From Trichobilharzia regenti (lineage: Eukaryota > Platyhelminthes > Trematoda > Strigeidida > Schistosomatidae), in the NCBI GenBank assembly GCA_944472135.2, contig OX235270.1, forward strand, positions 134,865,632-134,929,631: DNA of 64,000 nt, in the 5' to 3' direction. This document shows, piece by piece, positions 22,139-33,273 of the stretch. How positions within the stretch are numbered: position 1 is the stretch's first letter; every line of letters starts with the position of its first letter. Position numbers and translations under genes: made by a program. The notes beneath the pieces were generated by a model. It searched no databases. It worked only from the letters and a program-made list of their open reading frames with translations, and was not told the origin of the DNA.

Positions 22139-22975
22139 CTCCCCGGCAAAAAACGGATCCAACCCTTCTCTCCATCACGACCAATACACGTTGACTTGGA
22201 TGCCATTGCGAGAACCTGGGTCACACGAACAGAGCTGAAATGGAAAACAAACAGAAAAGCCAACACACCACAAGCATACCCACAGCACAATCTCACACAT
22301 CGCTGACGACCTGCGCCTCCAGACAGAGACCTCCTCTTGACATCTTGCAACACAATCGCCACTTGCTAGAATGACTCTTGCATAACGCAACGTGACAATG
22401 GCACCGCCTCATGATACTTTTTGCACAACTTCTTATCTATTCACTACCAATTAACACTGCGATCGCTTGTCACTCATTCTGCCTTAGTTCTAGTAACGGT
22501 GACGTATGCAAGCCTCAGTCGTTTACACTCTCGCTCTCCGGCATGTGGGACCACAGCTAACAATTATCTCTGTGTGCAGGTCATTCTCTGCACTACCCTC
22601 CCCGCATATACACCCATCTGCTGTCTTTAACATCAGTCAATTCATCCACGGATGTAGAAGACTCGAAACAACTTCAGAAGTAATCACGACGAAAAATTTA
22701 ACAAAATTACGCAATAACAACAAGATACGAAAACAACAAGTAAACACAATGAATCCAAAAAACACCAATTGATATGACACACACACGCACATACAAACAG
22801 TGCACATAACCTCGGAGATCATGTCTTGTTGGAATTCCTTTGAAGAATCGCAGGACTCACACCAGTAAGCCTGCAAACTTTCTCAGATTGACGATTGTAA
22901 GTTGAAGAATGTCCGGAGACAAACAAGATTAACCAACATATACATTAATTGGGAACCACTCAATTACTGTCATGT
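22139..22975 (-). other. 3' untranslated region of BEL element A, distal part
   Basis: Closely matches the 3' untranslated regions of elements B (28710-29500) and B' (52860-53473). It includes one unit of the roughly 190-bp tandem repeat (about 22830-22920). Small open frames here on both strands recur in B and B', but look incidental. Confidence 0.7.
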
Positions 22976-23200
22976 ATGAATATTATGACCTTGTAGACTA
23001 CGAGCAAATCTAACTTAATGCGCTGGCTAATCTGTCCTAATCGCACGTCAACAACAACAGTAATACCGCCGGGCACGCAAGACAAAGAAAGAGGAATGGA
23101 CGTTGATACGAGAGCTTTTGCTGTCTCAATAACAGTCGAAAATGTTAAACCAAACTACGTATTTTTACAGTTAGGGAAATCAATGTCACATTAAAATATA

Positions 23201-24142
23201 TTAACGATCAATAATCATGCAGGTGCGAAAAATCAATGTTGATGAGTCACCGGTGTATATATCACCTCCCTCCTTTTTTAAAAAGAAATTTGCAAACAGT
23301 TTAGGATCTTTTTCTCTTAGGTCGATTTGAAAATGAACTGTTTGTGTATGTTTGCGCTGGGATCGTTGGCCGAGTAGCGTCTCTTGTTTTGCTTCCGGTT
23401 TGACTGGTGGTATTTTGAAGGTTTCCAGTAGTAAGTCCAGTGGCAATTTATGTTCTTGGGATGTAGTATATCGACGTCGTATCTGATTCTTATTTCTTAT
23501 CCACCATTCATCTCCAACTTTAACCTTGTATATTAGAGTTCTATGTCGACATTCTGTCAAGCATTCGGCCCATTTCTTGCTCCTCGGTCGATAGTCGCGC
23601 ACATAGATGGCATCACCCTCGCGGTAATACTTCAGACTATTTTTTCGTTAATGTGTCGAAGATGGTACCTCGGAGTGGTGATAAGTTCGTAGCATTCGAC
23701 CCATCAGAAGTTCTACAGGGCTTTTCTTCTGTTCTGCCAGTGGTGTGGTTCGGTATTGTTTCCGGTTTCGCCCCTACCTCAACGCTCGTTTGAAGGTGTC
23801 CACAAATCTTTCCGCCTGACCGTTGGATTGAGGGTGATAAGGTGGCGTCCGCACGTTTCTCTTGCAAAATTCCTGGAACACTTGTGAGGTGAACTGACTG
23901 CCATTTTCAGATACGATGATTTCTGGTATACCGTGACATGCGAAGATCTTTTCAAGGACTGATGCTGTTCTGCTGCTAGAAGGAGGGATGGCGTTGCAAC
24001 GTCCAATATCTGGTTGGAACAAAGCTCTAAATTTTTGGATTAACCCTGAGACCATCTGTTTCGGCTCAGACATCACTTTCAGTTTTTGAGCAGAGCCCGT
24101 CTTAGTGGAGCTAACAGTCGCTACTTTGTTGCTACCAGACAT
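23201..24142 (-). pseudogene. Integrase remnant (core and C-terminus) of the same gypsy element
   Basis: The integrase core VLEKIFACHGIPEIIVSENG...SQFTS contains E where the second catalytic D is usual (SDNG becomes SENG), then PPYHPQSNGQAERFVDTFKR with the catalytic E. After frameshifts the C-terminal part reads MRDYRPRSKKWAECL, KVGDEWWIRNKNQIRRR, ending with a charged tail. The junction between protease and integrase (about 24105-24142) carries no RT motif, so a deletion of well over 1 kb is inferred. Confidence 0.75.
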
Positions 24143-25410
24143 TCAAGCACTGTTGGCGCAGCCATACTCACTATGACGATTCGAGATTGGTGTTTCATTA
24201 ATCACGTCATTTTTTATAATGGATTTAGGTGTAATGTATCTGTCTCTTATTTCTGGCTTTATTGTTGAGGGCTCAATATTTTCAATCTTATGGCAAACAC
24301 TGCTTAACGAAATCTCTGATAGGTGCAGCTTCTCGGGCCAGTTTAAACTCAAGACGTCAACGTTTGAGTTATTGATGTAGCATGTGCCGACGAAATGACT
24401 ATCGTGAAAACCAACGCTGCATTTTATTTCTCCATTCAATCGAAGTCTTCCACCACATGCACTAAATACTATCTGATTTGTCTTCTCTATGGCAGGGCAT
24501 CCCAACTTCTGCCATAATCTCTTTGATATTATTGTAATATTGGACGCTGTGTCGATTTGTAGGCGTGCCGGCGGTGTATTAATCGTCATATCGATATATT
24601 TGGGAGAAGCCGGAGCATTAATATGATATGCGGCAGTAACGCTCAAAGACTTGGGCATGTGGCGCCGTCTGGGTTGGTTGTTGAGTTTGCAGTAGTCATC
24701 TTTGTGACCAACAGTATGGCATCGACGGCATTTATGCTGTTTGAATGGGCACCATTTTGCAAAATGCCAGAAGCCACAGTGCCAGCAGGCTGATGGTGGT
24801 TTATGCTGAGGATTAGACGGTGCGGTTGATGTCGACGGTACTGGATGCACCGCATGCGCTTCTGCTGCTTTTTGGCTACCAGACTGCACCAGGAAGGTAT
24901 CGTTATGAATGTTGATTAAACTCTGGTATTCTTCACCGACGTCTTTCAAAGTCATTCGCGGATCTTGTTCCAGACGATTTAATGGGCGTGTGCGTATGTC
25001 AGCGAATTTGGGGGACTGCAAACCACAAATGAAAATCAATACCTTGAATTGGTCTTCTGAGAGCGATTTCAATTTAAAACGTTCACACGTGCGATTGAAT
25101 ATACCCAACTGAGTACGGATATCATCATTTTCGTTCAGAACTAGTTCCATGCAATGATAACGAATGTTGAATAAAGATCTCTGATCACCAAACCGATGAC
25201 GAAGAGTGTGGACAGTTTCAGCGAATGATGTTTCGTTGGGCTTCTGTGGGAGAATTAAGTTGCAATATTTATATAGCTCGTCTGCTCCTAATTAACGAAG
25301 TAGTAGCCGTACTTTCCAGGCATCATCTTTATCCGCAAAGTCTACTCGAAATGGGTATTTATATTTGCGAAACCAGGTATCAAAAGTCACGTTCGCATCT
25401 GGAACATAAA
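24143..25410 (-). pseudogene. Gag-protease of a Ty3/gypsy element with two CCHC knuckles
   Basis: The capsid part reads FDTWFRKYKYPFRVDFADKD, then, after one stop, ADELYKYCNLILPQKPNETS, SLFNIRYHCMELVLNENDD and FKVLIFICGLQSPKF. Two adjacent zinc knuckles follow (CWHCGFWHFAKWCPFKQHKC and CRRCHTVGHKDDYC). The protease region contains RLQIDTASNITIISKRLW: the active-site triplet is DTA where DTG is expected. The frame from 25150 to 24143 is open for 335 codons. This Gag type resembles gypsy elements of the Mag/K02A2.6 style and is unlike the CHCC Gag of the other elements here. Confidence 0.8.
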
Positions 25411-25564
25411 CGAATTCTGAGATGATACTACCAATACTATACCAACATATCTACAATCATTACGTCAAATGTTGTGAACTCTGCCTTGACGAGCTACCCT
25501 TGAAGAACTGTAAGACTTACAGCCTACAATTCTTCTCAGGTTGACGCCCTAGGTTGGAAAATCT

Positions 25565-27117
25565 CCAAATGGTTCATACTGTGACTCTCGACTCGCAGCA
25601 CCTTCCAGTAGACGCAGTTTCCTAATATCTCGCACCAACATACCACAACTTGTTCTCGCCTCAACCTTCCTCACCAACCCATCACCACTACAGAGTAGCG
25701 TTTCTACCACTTCCAAAGGTCATCTACCTGTGACACATTTATCTGCTACTAGGACTATATCGCCGACCTTCAAGTTTCTGTACTTTTTCCATTTGTCTCT
25801 GGTTTGCAGTGTTAGAACATACTCCTTTAACCATTTTTTCCAAGATGTATCTTTCATGTGCCTGGCTTGTTCTCATCTTTTAATCGTAGGTATTCGTTCC
25901 GCGCTCAAGTCCCCTATGCCAGGGTTATCTCTCACTAGCAATAATTTATTTGGGACTAACACATCGAAATTCTTGACGTCGTCCCTCACAGGTAATAGCG
26001 GTGGATCATTTAGTATTCGTTTAGCTTCACATAAAAATGTCTCCAACATTTCGTCATCCAAACTCTGGTTTTTAATTATGGAGCTTAAAATACGCGTAAT
26101 TATTCCCATAAGTCTTTCTCATGGCCCACCTCTATGGCTGGCACGTGGTGGGTTGAAGTGCCACTCGATGTTTCTTTTCAGAAACTCTTCATGAACTCTC
26201 GTTTGAGGACCTTCGAAATACTCTTTAAGCTCGGCGTGACAGCCAACAAAATTAGTCCATCTGCCACTGAACATCATCTTCGGTGCATCTCGGTGATCTA
26301 CAAACCTACATGATGCTAGAATGAATGAATCAGTAGTTAACGTATGAACCATCTCAATATGCACAGCTCTCATTTTTAAATAGGTGAATAAACAGCCACA
26401 TCTTTTACATAGGGTTCTGCCTCTCTTCACTACAAAAGGTCCGAACAAATCCACCCCAACGTACTCGAATGGATAATTCCCTTCAGAAGCTTGCCACGCT
26501 GGGAGTGGTGCCATCATCTGCTGTGCTGGACGAGCATTTCGGAGTTTACATTCCATGCACTTATCAGTTATTTTACGGACAGCGGTACCTCTCTTCATTA
26601 TCCAGAACTTACATCGAATACTTGATAGTACTTGCGAAGTACCCAAATGACCTTCAAGAACATGGTAGTGTCTTATAATGAGATCAGTGACTGGATGGTA
26701 GCAAGGTAATAAAGCCGGATGACGGGTCCCATATGACGATTCTAACATTTGTGGACGTCCACCAACTCTAGCGATCCATTCGGAAACTATTGGAGATATT
26801 CGATCAAACCGCACCTTGAAATCTGCGAAATCATGACTATCCACCTTGGCAATCTCACCCCGCGCTTCTCGCTGAGTAACCCTCAAAATCGCTAGCTCTG
26901 CACTTCTAATATCTTCGACTCTCAAAAGTTCCACATTCATATTTTCGTATCCTGCAAGATGCATGACCTTTAGATACGTAACATATCGTGTCAACCACGC
27001 AACAGCCTTCGGTAGTTTGTACCAAGAGGAATAATATTTAAAAAGTGGATGTAACCTCGAACATCTTCCTTGAATAGATGTCAAACTGACACTTGTCTTG
27101 AACTCCAAGACACATTC
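25565..27117 (-). pseudogene. Integrase of BEL element A, inactivated
   Basis: The frame 27108-26119 opens with the BEL linker (YYSSWYKLPKAVAWLTRYVTY), then the zinc-binding H-H-C-C region (HYHVLEGHLG...CMECKLRNARPAQ) and the core with EYVGVDLFGPFVV. Two faults are visible: the second catalytic aspartate is lost (MFSGRWTNFVG where SDNGTNF is usual), and a TGA at about 26116 replaces the Trp of SHRGGPW. After the stop the frame continues (MGIITRILSSIIKNQSLDDE, 26109-25873) and, past another stop, ends with the BEL C-terminal domain (LKVGDIVLVADKC, LVRDIRKLRLLEG) at about 25565. Confidence 0.88.
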
Positions 27118-28352
27118 GTTTATCGGTGGTTAATCTTCTCTACTAGGCCACATATTATCAGCCCGTAGCAAGAACTCTGGACCTTTCCACCACTTATTTT
27201 TAACCAGATTCATATCAATAACTCTTCGCTATGCTAGACCAGCTGGATTTTTTCCAGACGGTACGTACCTCCACTCCTCGAGGTACTATCTTAGCTACAA
27301 AACATGCATATCTTGCTGACTCGTTGCGTATATAGTATATCACAGACATCGAATCAGTCCAAAACGTTACAGGATACGAGGGATGTTCCAACTCTACACA
27401 CCGTTGTGTATAACTACGCAGCTAGCAGGGCTGCAGTAAGTTCTAATCTCGGAATCGAAATCGCCTTTAGGGGTGCAACTCTAGATTTACCCATCACTAG
27501 GCGAACATCTGTATCATCCCTTAAGGTGGTTCTGATGTAGACGGCTGCTCCAAATCCAACCTCAGAGGCATCAGAAAAAAAATGGAAGTCAATTATACCA
27601 TGATTTCTCGATGGCTTGAGTGGAAGTGGGACGGAATGTAGATTCAGAGTTCTTAAACTGTTAACCCACCCTTTCCACTCTTCACTGTGTCTCTTACTTA
27701 ATAGGTCATCCCACTGTTACCCTTTCCTGCATGTCTCCTCGCCGGAAGTAGATAAGGTGGTACCAATCCAAGTGGATCAAACACGGACGACAACACAGAG
27801 AGCACACCTCTCCGAGTAACCGGCTTATCAATATCACCAACACTAAATCGAAAGGTATCAGAGTTCACATCCCATCGCATGACTAATATGCGTTCAACTG
27901 GTAGAGTATCAACAAGTTAATCTCGTACAGCAGGTGCTCTGTCTTCTGGAACTATATGCTTCAAAACGTCTAGGCTGTTCGAGACCCACTTAGTTAAACG
28001 AAAGCCAGCAAAAGAAACTGTAAATTTTCTGAATCTTAACAGCAGGCCAACTAATGAGCTCACGCAATCTGAGCCGCTATACAGATTATCATTCAAAGAG
28101 ACTCCTTCATGTTTCGCAGAACAACTGAACACCACACGGAGTTTACCTGGCTTCCTTGGGTTAAAGACGGGATGATGGGGCAAATACCACTTCCCTGGCT
28201 CGCTCTGATCAACTGGTCTTTCAACGTAACTCTTCATTACATGTTTGTCGACAACATCCTTATATTTGGTCCAGAGGTCTGCATCCGCCAGAAACTTTTC
28301 CTTCAAACACATTAGTCTCCTAAGAGCAACTTTTCTATTACAAAACAACTGT
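27118..28352 (-). pseudogene. Reverse transcriptase (core deleted) and RNase H region of BEL element A
   Basis: Starts exactly at the edge of the inserted element B. NRKVALRRLMCLKEKFL, then the BEL RT block YLPHHPVFNPRKPGKLRVVF and SCSAKHEGVSLNDNLYSGSD. The frame then passes from LLLRFRKFTVSFA straight to GFRLTKWVSNS; the intervening palm with the catalytic YVDD, roughly 150 residues, is missing. DRAPAVRD is followed by a stop, then LSSVFDPLGLVPPYLLPAR (connection) and, in broken frames, the RNase H part (FFSDASEVGFGAAVY region). The same deletion is in the inverted copy at 55872-57345. Confidence 0.85.
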
Positions 28353-28709
28353 TGTCAATCACGTCTCATAAATCGTTAATGCCCAGCTCTCGCTACGCTC
28401 GGGCCCACGGTGTTCTTTGAAGATTTCAGAAACGCTTAGTTATAACGGACGAAAAAACCAAAACACCGATCTGCCGCTTGAGATTTCTTTATTGTTACAC
28501 CAACATATAAAAAGAATAAGCGAACTAAGGTCTGAAAACAAATATTACAATAATAAATCATTGTATTACTTCTGACGATGTTTCACTCTTTTTCTGAACT
28601 GCGACCGATGAGACGATGACTGTCGTATTGATGCCTCCGCGAAAATTGGGGAAGTTGATTTTAAGAAAACAAACAAGAATTGATCGTTCAATCTTCAACT
28701 GCGTTGACA
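28353..28709 (-). repeat. 3' LTR of BEL element B
   Basis: 357 bp, same termini as 32713-33069 apart from a few substitutions (for example gcgttgaca against ccattgaca at its start). AATAAAGAAAT on the minus strand near 28480-28490 is the likely polyadenylation signal. Confidence 0.9.
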
Positions 28710-29459
28710 CTCCCCGGCAAAAAACGGATCCAACCCTTCTCTCCATCACGACCAATACACGTTGACTTGGATGCCATTGCGAGAACCTGGGTCACACGAA
28801 CAGAGCTGAAATGGAAAACAAACAGAAAAGCCAACACACCACAAGCATACCCACAGCACAATCTCACACATCGCTGACGATCTGCGCCTCCAGACAGAGA
28901 CCTCCTCTTGACATCTTGCAACACAATCGCCACTTACTAGAATGACTCTTGCATAATGCAACGTGACCATAGCACCAACTCATGATACTCTACGCACATC
29001 CTCTTATCTACTCACTACCAATTACCACTGAAATCGCTTGTCACTCGTTCTGCCCCAGTTCTAGTAGCGGTGACGCATGCGAGCCTCAGTCGTTTACACT
29101 CTTTCTCCCCGGCGTGTCGGACCGCAGCTAACAATTATCTCAGTGTGCATTTCATTCTCAGCAATAGCCTAGCCTCCCCGGCGTATACGACCCATCTGCT
29201 GTCCTTGACATCAACCAATTAATTCATGGATGTAGAAGACTCGAAACAACTTCAGTAGTAATCACGACGAAAATTTTAACAAAATTACGCAATAACAACA
29301 AGATACGAAAACAACAAGTAAACACAATGAATCCAAAAAACACCAATTGATATGACACACCACACGTATATACAAATAGTACAAACAACCTCGCCGATCA
29401 TGTCTTGGTGGAATTCCTTTGAAGAATCGCAGGGCTAACACCAGTACGCTTGCAACCCT

Positions 29460-29860
29460 TCTCACGCTGACGATTGTAATTTGTGGAATGTCCGGACACA
29501 AACGAGATTAACCAACAATTGCGATAATTGGAACTCACACAACTATTTAACACAAACGTATGTACAATCAACACATCAAATGTTGTGGATTCCGGCATGA
29601 CAAACTACTCTTGAAGAACTGTAGGACTTACACCAGTACGCCTACATTCGTTCTCAGGTTGATGATCCAAGTGGAAGTCGTCCGGACACAAACAGAATTA
29701 CTAACAGCTAGATGACAGATGATATCAATTCAGTATATACAATATGAACATATGTACAAGATCATACACCAAGCACATCGGACTGCTCATTGATGCGTTA
29801 CCCTTTGAAGAACTGTAGGACTTACAGCAGTACGCCTAGAACCCTTCTCAGGTTGACGCC
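29460..29860 (-). repeat. Three degenerate tandem repeats of about 190 bp in the 3' region of BEL B
   Basis: Each unit begins on the minus strand with gtcaacctgagaa or gtcagcgtgagaagg, followed by gcgtactg(g/c)tgtaagtcc and ttcttcaa(a/g), and ends with a gtgtccgga motif. Counterparts in B' start at 52486, 52680 and 52872. Single units are also left in element A at 22830-22920 and 25490-25555. Confidence 0.75.
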
Positions 29861-30655
29861 CTAGGTTGGAAAATCGTCGCAGAGTTCATTTGCTAACTTC
29901 CTTCTATGAGCTTTATCCTCAAATCTGAACGGCAACACGCCCATGTCATTGTATCGTAGAATATAGATGACCAACAAACACACGACGTATCTGGTCAACC
30001 AAGCGTAGAAACAGAGTAATTTACACCAAAGATAATAACATTCAAATAGTAACTTGAAACTAGAAATGCCTTTATTCATGCAAGTCAATTTAACAATTAC
30101 TCTCTCGTTTACACTTGGCTTATCCTCACTAAACTGACCATTGATATTCGTCCCTTCAAACGAACTGATACTAGCATAGTCATTGCACAAGATACTTGAG
30201 TTGATGGGCGTTTGTTTCATTGTGGATGACAGCACCAACGACGACTGATTGATATCAGTTGATGAAGTTAGCGGTGGATCAAAAGCTGTTGTTGCTCGAC
30301 TTTCAGAAATTTGTCTACCTGCAAGACCACCACCACTGCCGTCTTTTACTATCAGCTCAGGTTTAGCACTAGCATCTGATGATAGGTGGGCTACATGCTG
30401 ATCAATCACACTGACGGTCTCACAAGTATGCGGGCCTTCTGCAACTGAATCTGCATTTATTTCTACTTCACGTTGTAGTTGTACAGAACCTTTATTTAAC
30501 TTAGCGGTAGTAGGCATTCCCTCCATTTCATCATGATCAACCAAAGACAAATCTGCACTATCATGATCATTACCACAAATATTCAATTTACCGTCAAGTT
30601 CGTAATTTTCAAACTCTTTAATAATATATATTTCTTCCTGTTTATGCAGGAGCAT
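29861..30655 (-). CDS. 264-aa ORF of BEL element B: acidic N-terminus fused to a BEL pre-integrase segment
   Basis: ATG at 30655. The first 180 residues are acidic and Ser-rich with no recognisable domain. From about residue 185 the protein resembles the linker before the integrase of element A: VNERVIVKLTCMNKGISSFK, YYLWCKLLCFYAWLTRYV, then RYNDMGVLPFRFEDKAHRRK, against the A sequence YYSSWYKLPKAVAWLTRYV. The frame ends in DFPT, the same end as the A pol frame. Three hydrophobic stretches (about residues 205-240) might span a membrane, or just reflect divergence. The ORF is intact in B' with one amino-acid difference. Whether it is translated is unknown. Confidence 0.55.
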   Translation of the reverse strand: MLLHKQEEIYIIKEFENYELDGKLNICGNDHDSADLSLVDHDEMEGMPTTAKLNKGSVQLQREVEINADSVAEGPHTCETVSVIDQHVAHLSSDASAKPELIVKDGSGGGLAGRQISESRATTAFDPPLTSSTDINQSSLVLSSTMKQTPINSSILCNDYASISSFEGTNINGQFSEDKPSVNERVIVKLTCMNKGISSFKLLFECYYLWCKLLCFYAWLTRYVVCLLVIYILRYNDMGVLPFRFEDKAHRRKLANELCDDFPT

Positions 30656-31314
30656 ACCAATTGTACAGGCATGGATAAGTTATTATATAAATTACACAAA
30701 ATTTGATGTATAATGGATTTACAGTTTGGTTGTCCTTTCTGACATCAAAGTCAGTCGGAACAGTCTGCTATAAAGTTTGTTTGTGTAGCACATAAAGAGA
30801 TATAGAAATATTGTCTTCGCATTAACAAAAAACCCAGACATCAGATGAATGTAATACAAATATCTGGGAAAAATAAAGCTTGAAGTCAATTCTCTTATAT
30901 AACTTTGTTGTGAACAGCACCCTTGGCTTAAAGATTATTGATGTATTATGTTGAGATCAGTGATATATTTATTCCATTTTTTCAGTAGTCTTGTCGTAGT
31001 TTTATAATAGGAAAGAAATTTGATCGTGGATACGAAAACTAGATAAGGTCATGTTGGGTTGTTTTACTGCATCAAATGGTGCCGAGGTCGACTCCAGAAT
31101 TCTCCATTTGCTCCATTTGTGTCTGCATGGCGGACTGTATTCGTAAGTTGAGTAAAATGTTGAAAACTGTTTGAAAACCAGTTGCTTCTTCATTTCAGAT
31201 CATGAATACTCATTTACAGCATGTTCGCCAGCGTCTTCAAATGGTAGAATTGGATCGTTCATGGAATTTGAGTGGTTATGAGATAGACGTTTTGGAATTA
31301 ATCCTCATTTCAGT
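30656..31314 (-). other. Region between the two ORFs of BEL B, with a CR1-like 3' fragment
   Basis: The part at about 30780-31000 resembles the CR1-like 3' end found at 5915-6090 (shared pieces atatcactgat, gacttcaa.ctttattttt.ccca and ttttttgttaatgcgaagacaa). It therefore probably derives from a non-LTR insertion captured before B spread, since B' has it too. The rest, 31000-31314, is unassigned. Confidence 0.55.
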
Positions 31315-32568
31315 TTAGATGGAGGGTTGTTCGACCTCGACCAGAAGATGAATAGGAGCAGCAAAATGCCAGAAAGAGAAAGTAGACAATTTTGGTTCCT
31401 CATCACAAATCATTAAAGGTTTTATATCTTCACTCTGACTAGTTATACTTTGTAAACTTGTGGAGTCAGAACTCCACTCTGAAGCAGTAACTCTATTCTG
31501 TGACACTCTATTCAACAACGGCTTACCAGTTGCTACTACAGACTTCTTCACCGCACCGTTATCGTCACACGATTCGGAGTCAGGTCTGGAGTTTACATTT
31601 AGCTTATCACTGAACTTGCTCACTGGTTCACAGTTCACTTCTGTATGCACTTCTTGCACACGTGTAAAACACAACCGTGTTTCTCTTGCAGCTTGCAACT
31701 TATCTGTTGAGGATGTACTACGAAACCTGTTACACTCACTAGGTCTATACGCATTACTATCCATCATGGAGCCTTCTCGATATCCACCTCTCTGAGGCCT
31801 ACTCGTCATCAATGATTGCATTTTGATCTCAGACCGCTCTATTCTAGGGGTGAGATGTAATAGACTGGCGAACTTGCTCATAGATTGATTGACACTATCT
31901 TTTACTAGTTTCAGGATATCATCAAACCTTGGCTCGATACCCTCATCCTCCATACGGGAGCTCATCTTCACCCACTTCCTTTGCAGTCGAGTAGGTAGAC
32001 GTCTTGCTATTACTTCTAGTATAAAACTCGAGTTGAGGTCACTCATGCGATTCATCGAAATCATTCCATTCTTGTAAATTAGCAAATTATCTAAAAACTC
32101 AGTGAGTGCCTGGGAGTCATCCTGTAATTGACCACCACTACCCTTAACAGCCTCGAATAATTTCCCTGCAATCATCGAAGGTCTTCCAAACCTTTGACGT
32201 AATATGCTCATAGCCTCGTAGTAGCCCTCTTTTGGCTTCATAAACTTACAGCACTGTATAGCTCTTGCAGCATCTCCAGTGCAATATCTCATCAAATACA
32301 TTAACTTCAATTCATCACTTAATAGAAAACTACTCAACATGATCTCAAACTCCTTTACAAATTGTAAATAATCAGCCGGGTTTCCGTCGAAACACCGTGG
32401 TTCAAATTTAGGGAGTTTGATGTTCCTATTTTCCCTGAACGGCGAAACAGTAACATCGACCATGTCATGCTTAACATCAGACACATCGTTACAATTAACA
32501 GACAAGTCACCATGACTTACTTTCCTGTTTGCATCCAAGACACTCTGTCCCTTCTTTGACCCAGGCAT
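31315..32568 (-). CDS. Gag-like protein of BEL element B (417 aa)
   Basis: ATG at 32568 (MPGSKKGQSVLDANRKV). Residues 45-200 form the BEL/Pao Gag region: KLPKFEPRCFDGNPADYLQF, KLMYLMRYCTGDAARAIQCC, YYEAMSILRQRFGRPSMIAG. The zinc knuckle expected near residue 300 is degraded: LCFTRVQEVHTEVNC stands where element A has LCFSCLKIGHTKLNC, so one Cys and the His are gone. The last 30 residues (HFAAPIHLLVEVEQPSI) are probably acquired from the insertion downstream. The frame is open from end to end, and the translation is identical in B'. Confidence 0.8.
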   Translation of the reverse strand: MPGSKKGQSVLDANRKVSHGDLSVNCNDVSDVKHDMVDVTVSPFRENRNIKLPKFEPRCFDGNPADYLQFVKEFEIMLSSFLLSDELKLMYLMRYCTGDAARAIQCCKFMKPKEGYYEAMSILRQRFGRPSMIAGKLFEAVKGSGGQLQDDSQALTEFLDNLLIYKNGMISMNRMSDLNSSFILEVIARRLPTRLQRKWVKMSSRMEDEGIEPRFDDILKLVKDSVNQSMSKFASLLHLTPRIERSEIKMQSLMTSRPQRGGYREGSMMDSNAYRPSECNRFRSTSSTDKLQAARETRLCFTRVQEVHTEVNCEPVSKFSDKLNVNSRPDSESCDDNGAVKKSVVATGKPLLNRVSQNRVTASEWSSDSTSLQSITSQSEDIKPLMICDEEPKLSTFSFWHFAAPIHLLVEVEQPSI

Positions 32569-32712
32569 TGTTGAACTTGACCGAATTACAAAAAAGTTCC
32601 AGATACTGCTTGTTCAAAGAGGACTTGACCGGCACCAGGAAAAATGAACGGCGACTATCCAAACTTTCACCAACAGTTTGAATCCGCCAGAACTGTTTTC
32701 ATCGTCAGAAAC

Positions 32713-33069
32713 TGTCAATCACGTCTCATAAATCGTTAATGCCCAGCTCTCGCTACGCTCGGGCCCACGGTGTTCTTTGAAGATTTCAGAAACGCTTAGT
32801 TATAACGGACGAAAAAACCAAAACACCGATCTGCCGCTTGAGATTTCTTTATTGTTACACCAACATATAAAAAGAATAAGCGAACTAAGGTCTGAAAACA
32901 AATATTACAATAATAAATCATTGTATTACTTCTGACGATGTTTCACTCTTTTTCTGAACTGCGACCGATGAGATGATGACTGTCGTATTGATGCCTCCGC
33001 GAAAATTGGGGAAGTTGATTTTAAGAAAACAACCAAGAATTGATCGTTCAATCTTCAACTCCATTGACA
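32713..33069 (-). repeat. 5' LTR of BEL element B
   Basis: 357 bp, TGTCAATGG...GATTGACA on the minus strand. It is followed internally by gtttctga, which also follows the 5' LTRs of A, A' and B' and is the probable start of the primer-binding site. Confidence 0.9.
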
Positions 33070-33273
33070 ACTGTCTATCTTTAAATCTCCGTGGTAGGCC
33101 AACGCTGAAACGCCCATTTTCGTATATACAAGACTCCTCAACTATTTTAACTGCCTTTAAGGCTTCCACAAAACGACCCTTGTCAGGGACACTACAGTCA
33201 CAAAACTCCTTGTCGTACATATCTCTAATCGCAGTATACATTTGTCCCCACTGTTTGCAACTAATGATGATAT
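33070..33273 (-). pseudogene. RT N-terminal segment of BEL element A, between two insertions
   Basis: On the minus strand: MYTAIRDMYDKEFCDCSVPD, GRFVEALKAVKIVEESCIY, ENGRFSVGLPRRFKDRQL. This is the BEL region between protease and RT. It is cut at 33273 by the CsRn1-clade element and at 33070 by element B; the reading continues at 28352 with LFCNRKVALRR. Confidence 0.85.

Larger units (their letters stand above)
22976..25448 (-). mobile_element. Ty3/gypsy remnant (not CsRn1 clade) with the RT region deleted
   Basis: Inserted in the 3' region of BEL A, whose tandem-repeat sequence resumes on both sides. It keeps gag and protease (25410-24143), then jumps to the integrase core and C-terminus (about 24105-23201); RT and RNase H are missing. 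A purine tract (AAAAAAGGAGGGAGG on the minus strand, about 23265-23279) is followed by a possible 3' LTR (about 23264-22976). No 5' LTR is seen. Boundaries are approximate. Confidence 0.7.
28353..33069 (-). mobile_element. BEL/Pao element B, non-autonomous, inserted in the RT gene of element A
   Basis: 4717 bp with two 357-bp LTRs (32713-33069 and 28353-28709) and the perfect 5-bp target-site duplication actgt at 28348-28352 and 33070-33074. Inside: a 417-codon gag-like ORF, a CR1-like 3' fragment, a 264-codon ORF with a pre-integrase piece, and a 3' region with three tandem repeats. Protease, RT, RNase H and integrase cores are absent, so mobilisation must have used proteins from another element. 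Only a handful of differences separate its LTRs. A sister copy B' is at 49313-53793. Confidence 0.92.

Noticed and set aside
22109..22390. Conserved short ORFs in the 3' region of BEL elements (also near 28680-28970 and 53209-53488)
   Set aside because: Overlapping frames on both strands are equally conserved because the copies are recent. No protein features; treated as untranslated sequence.
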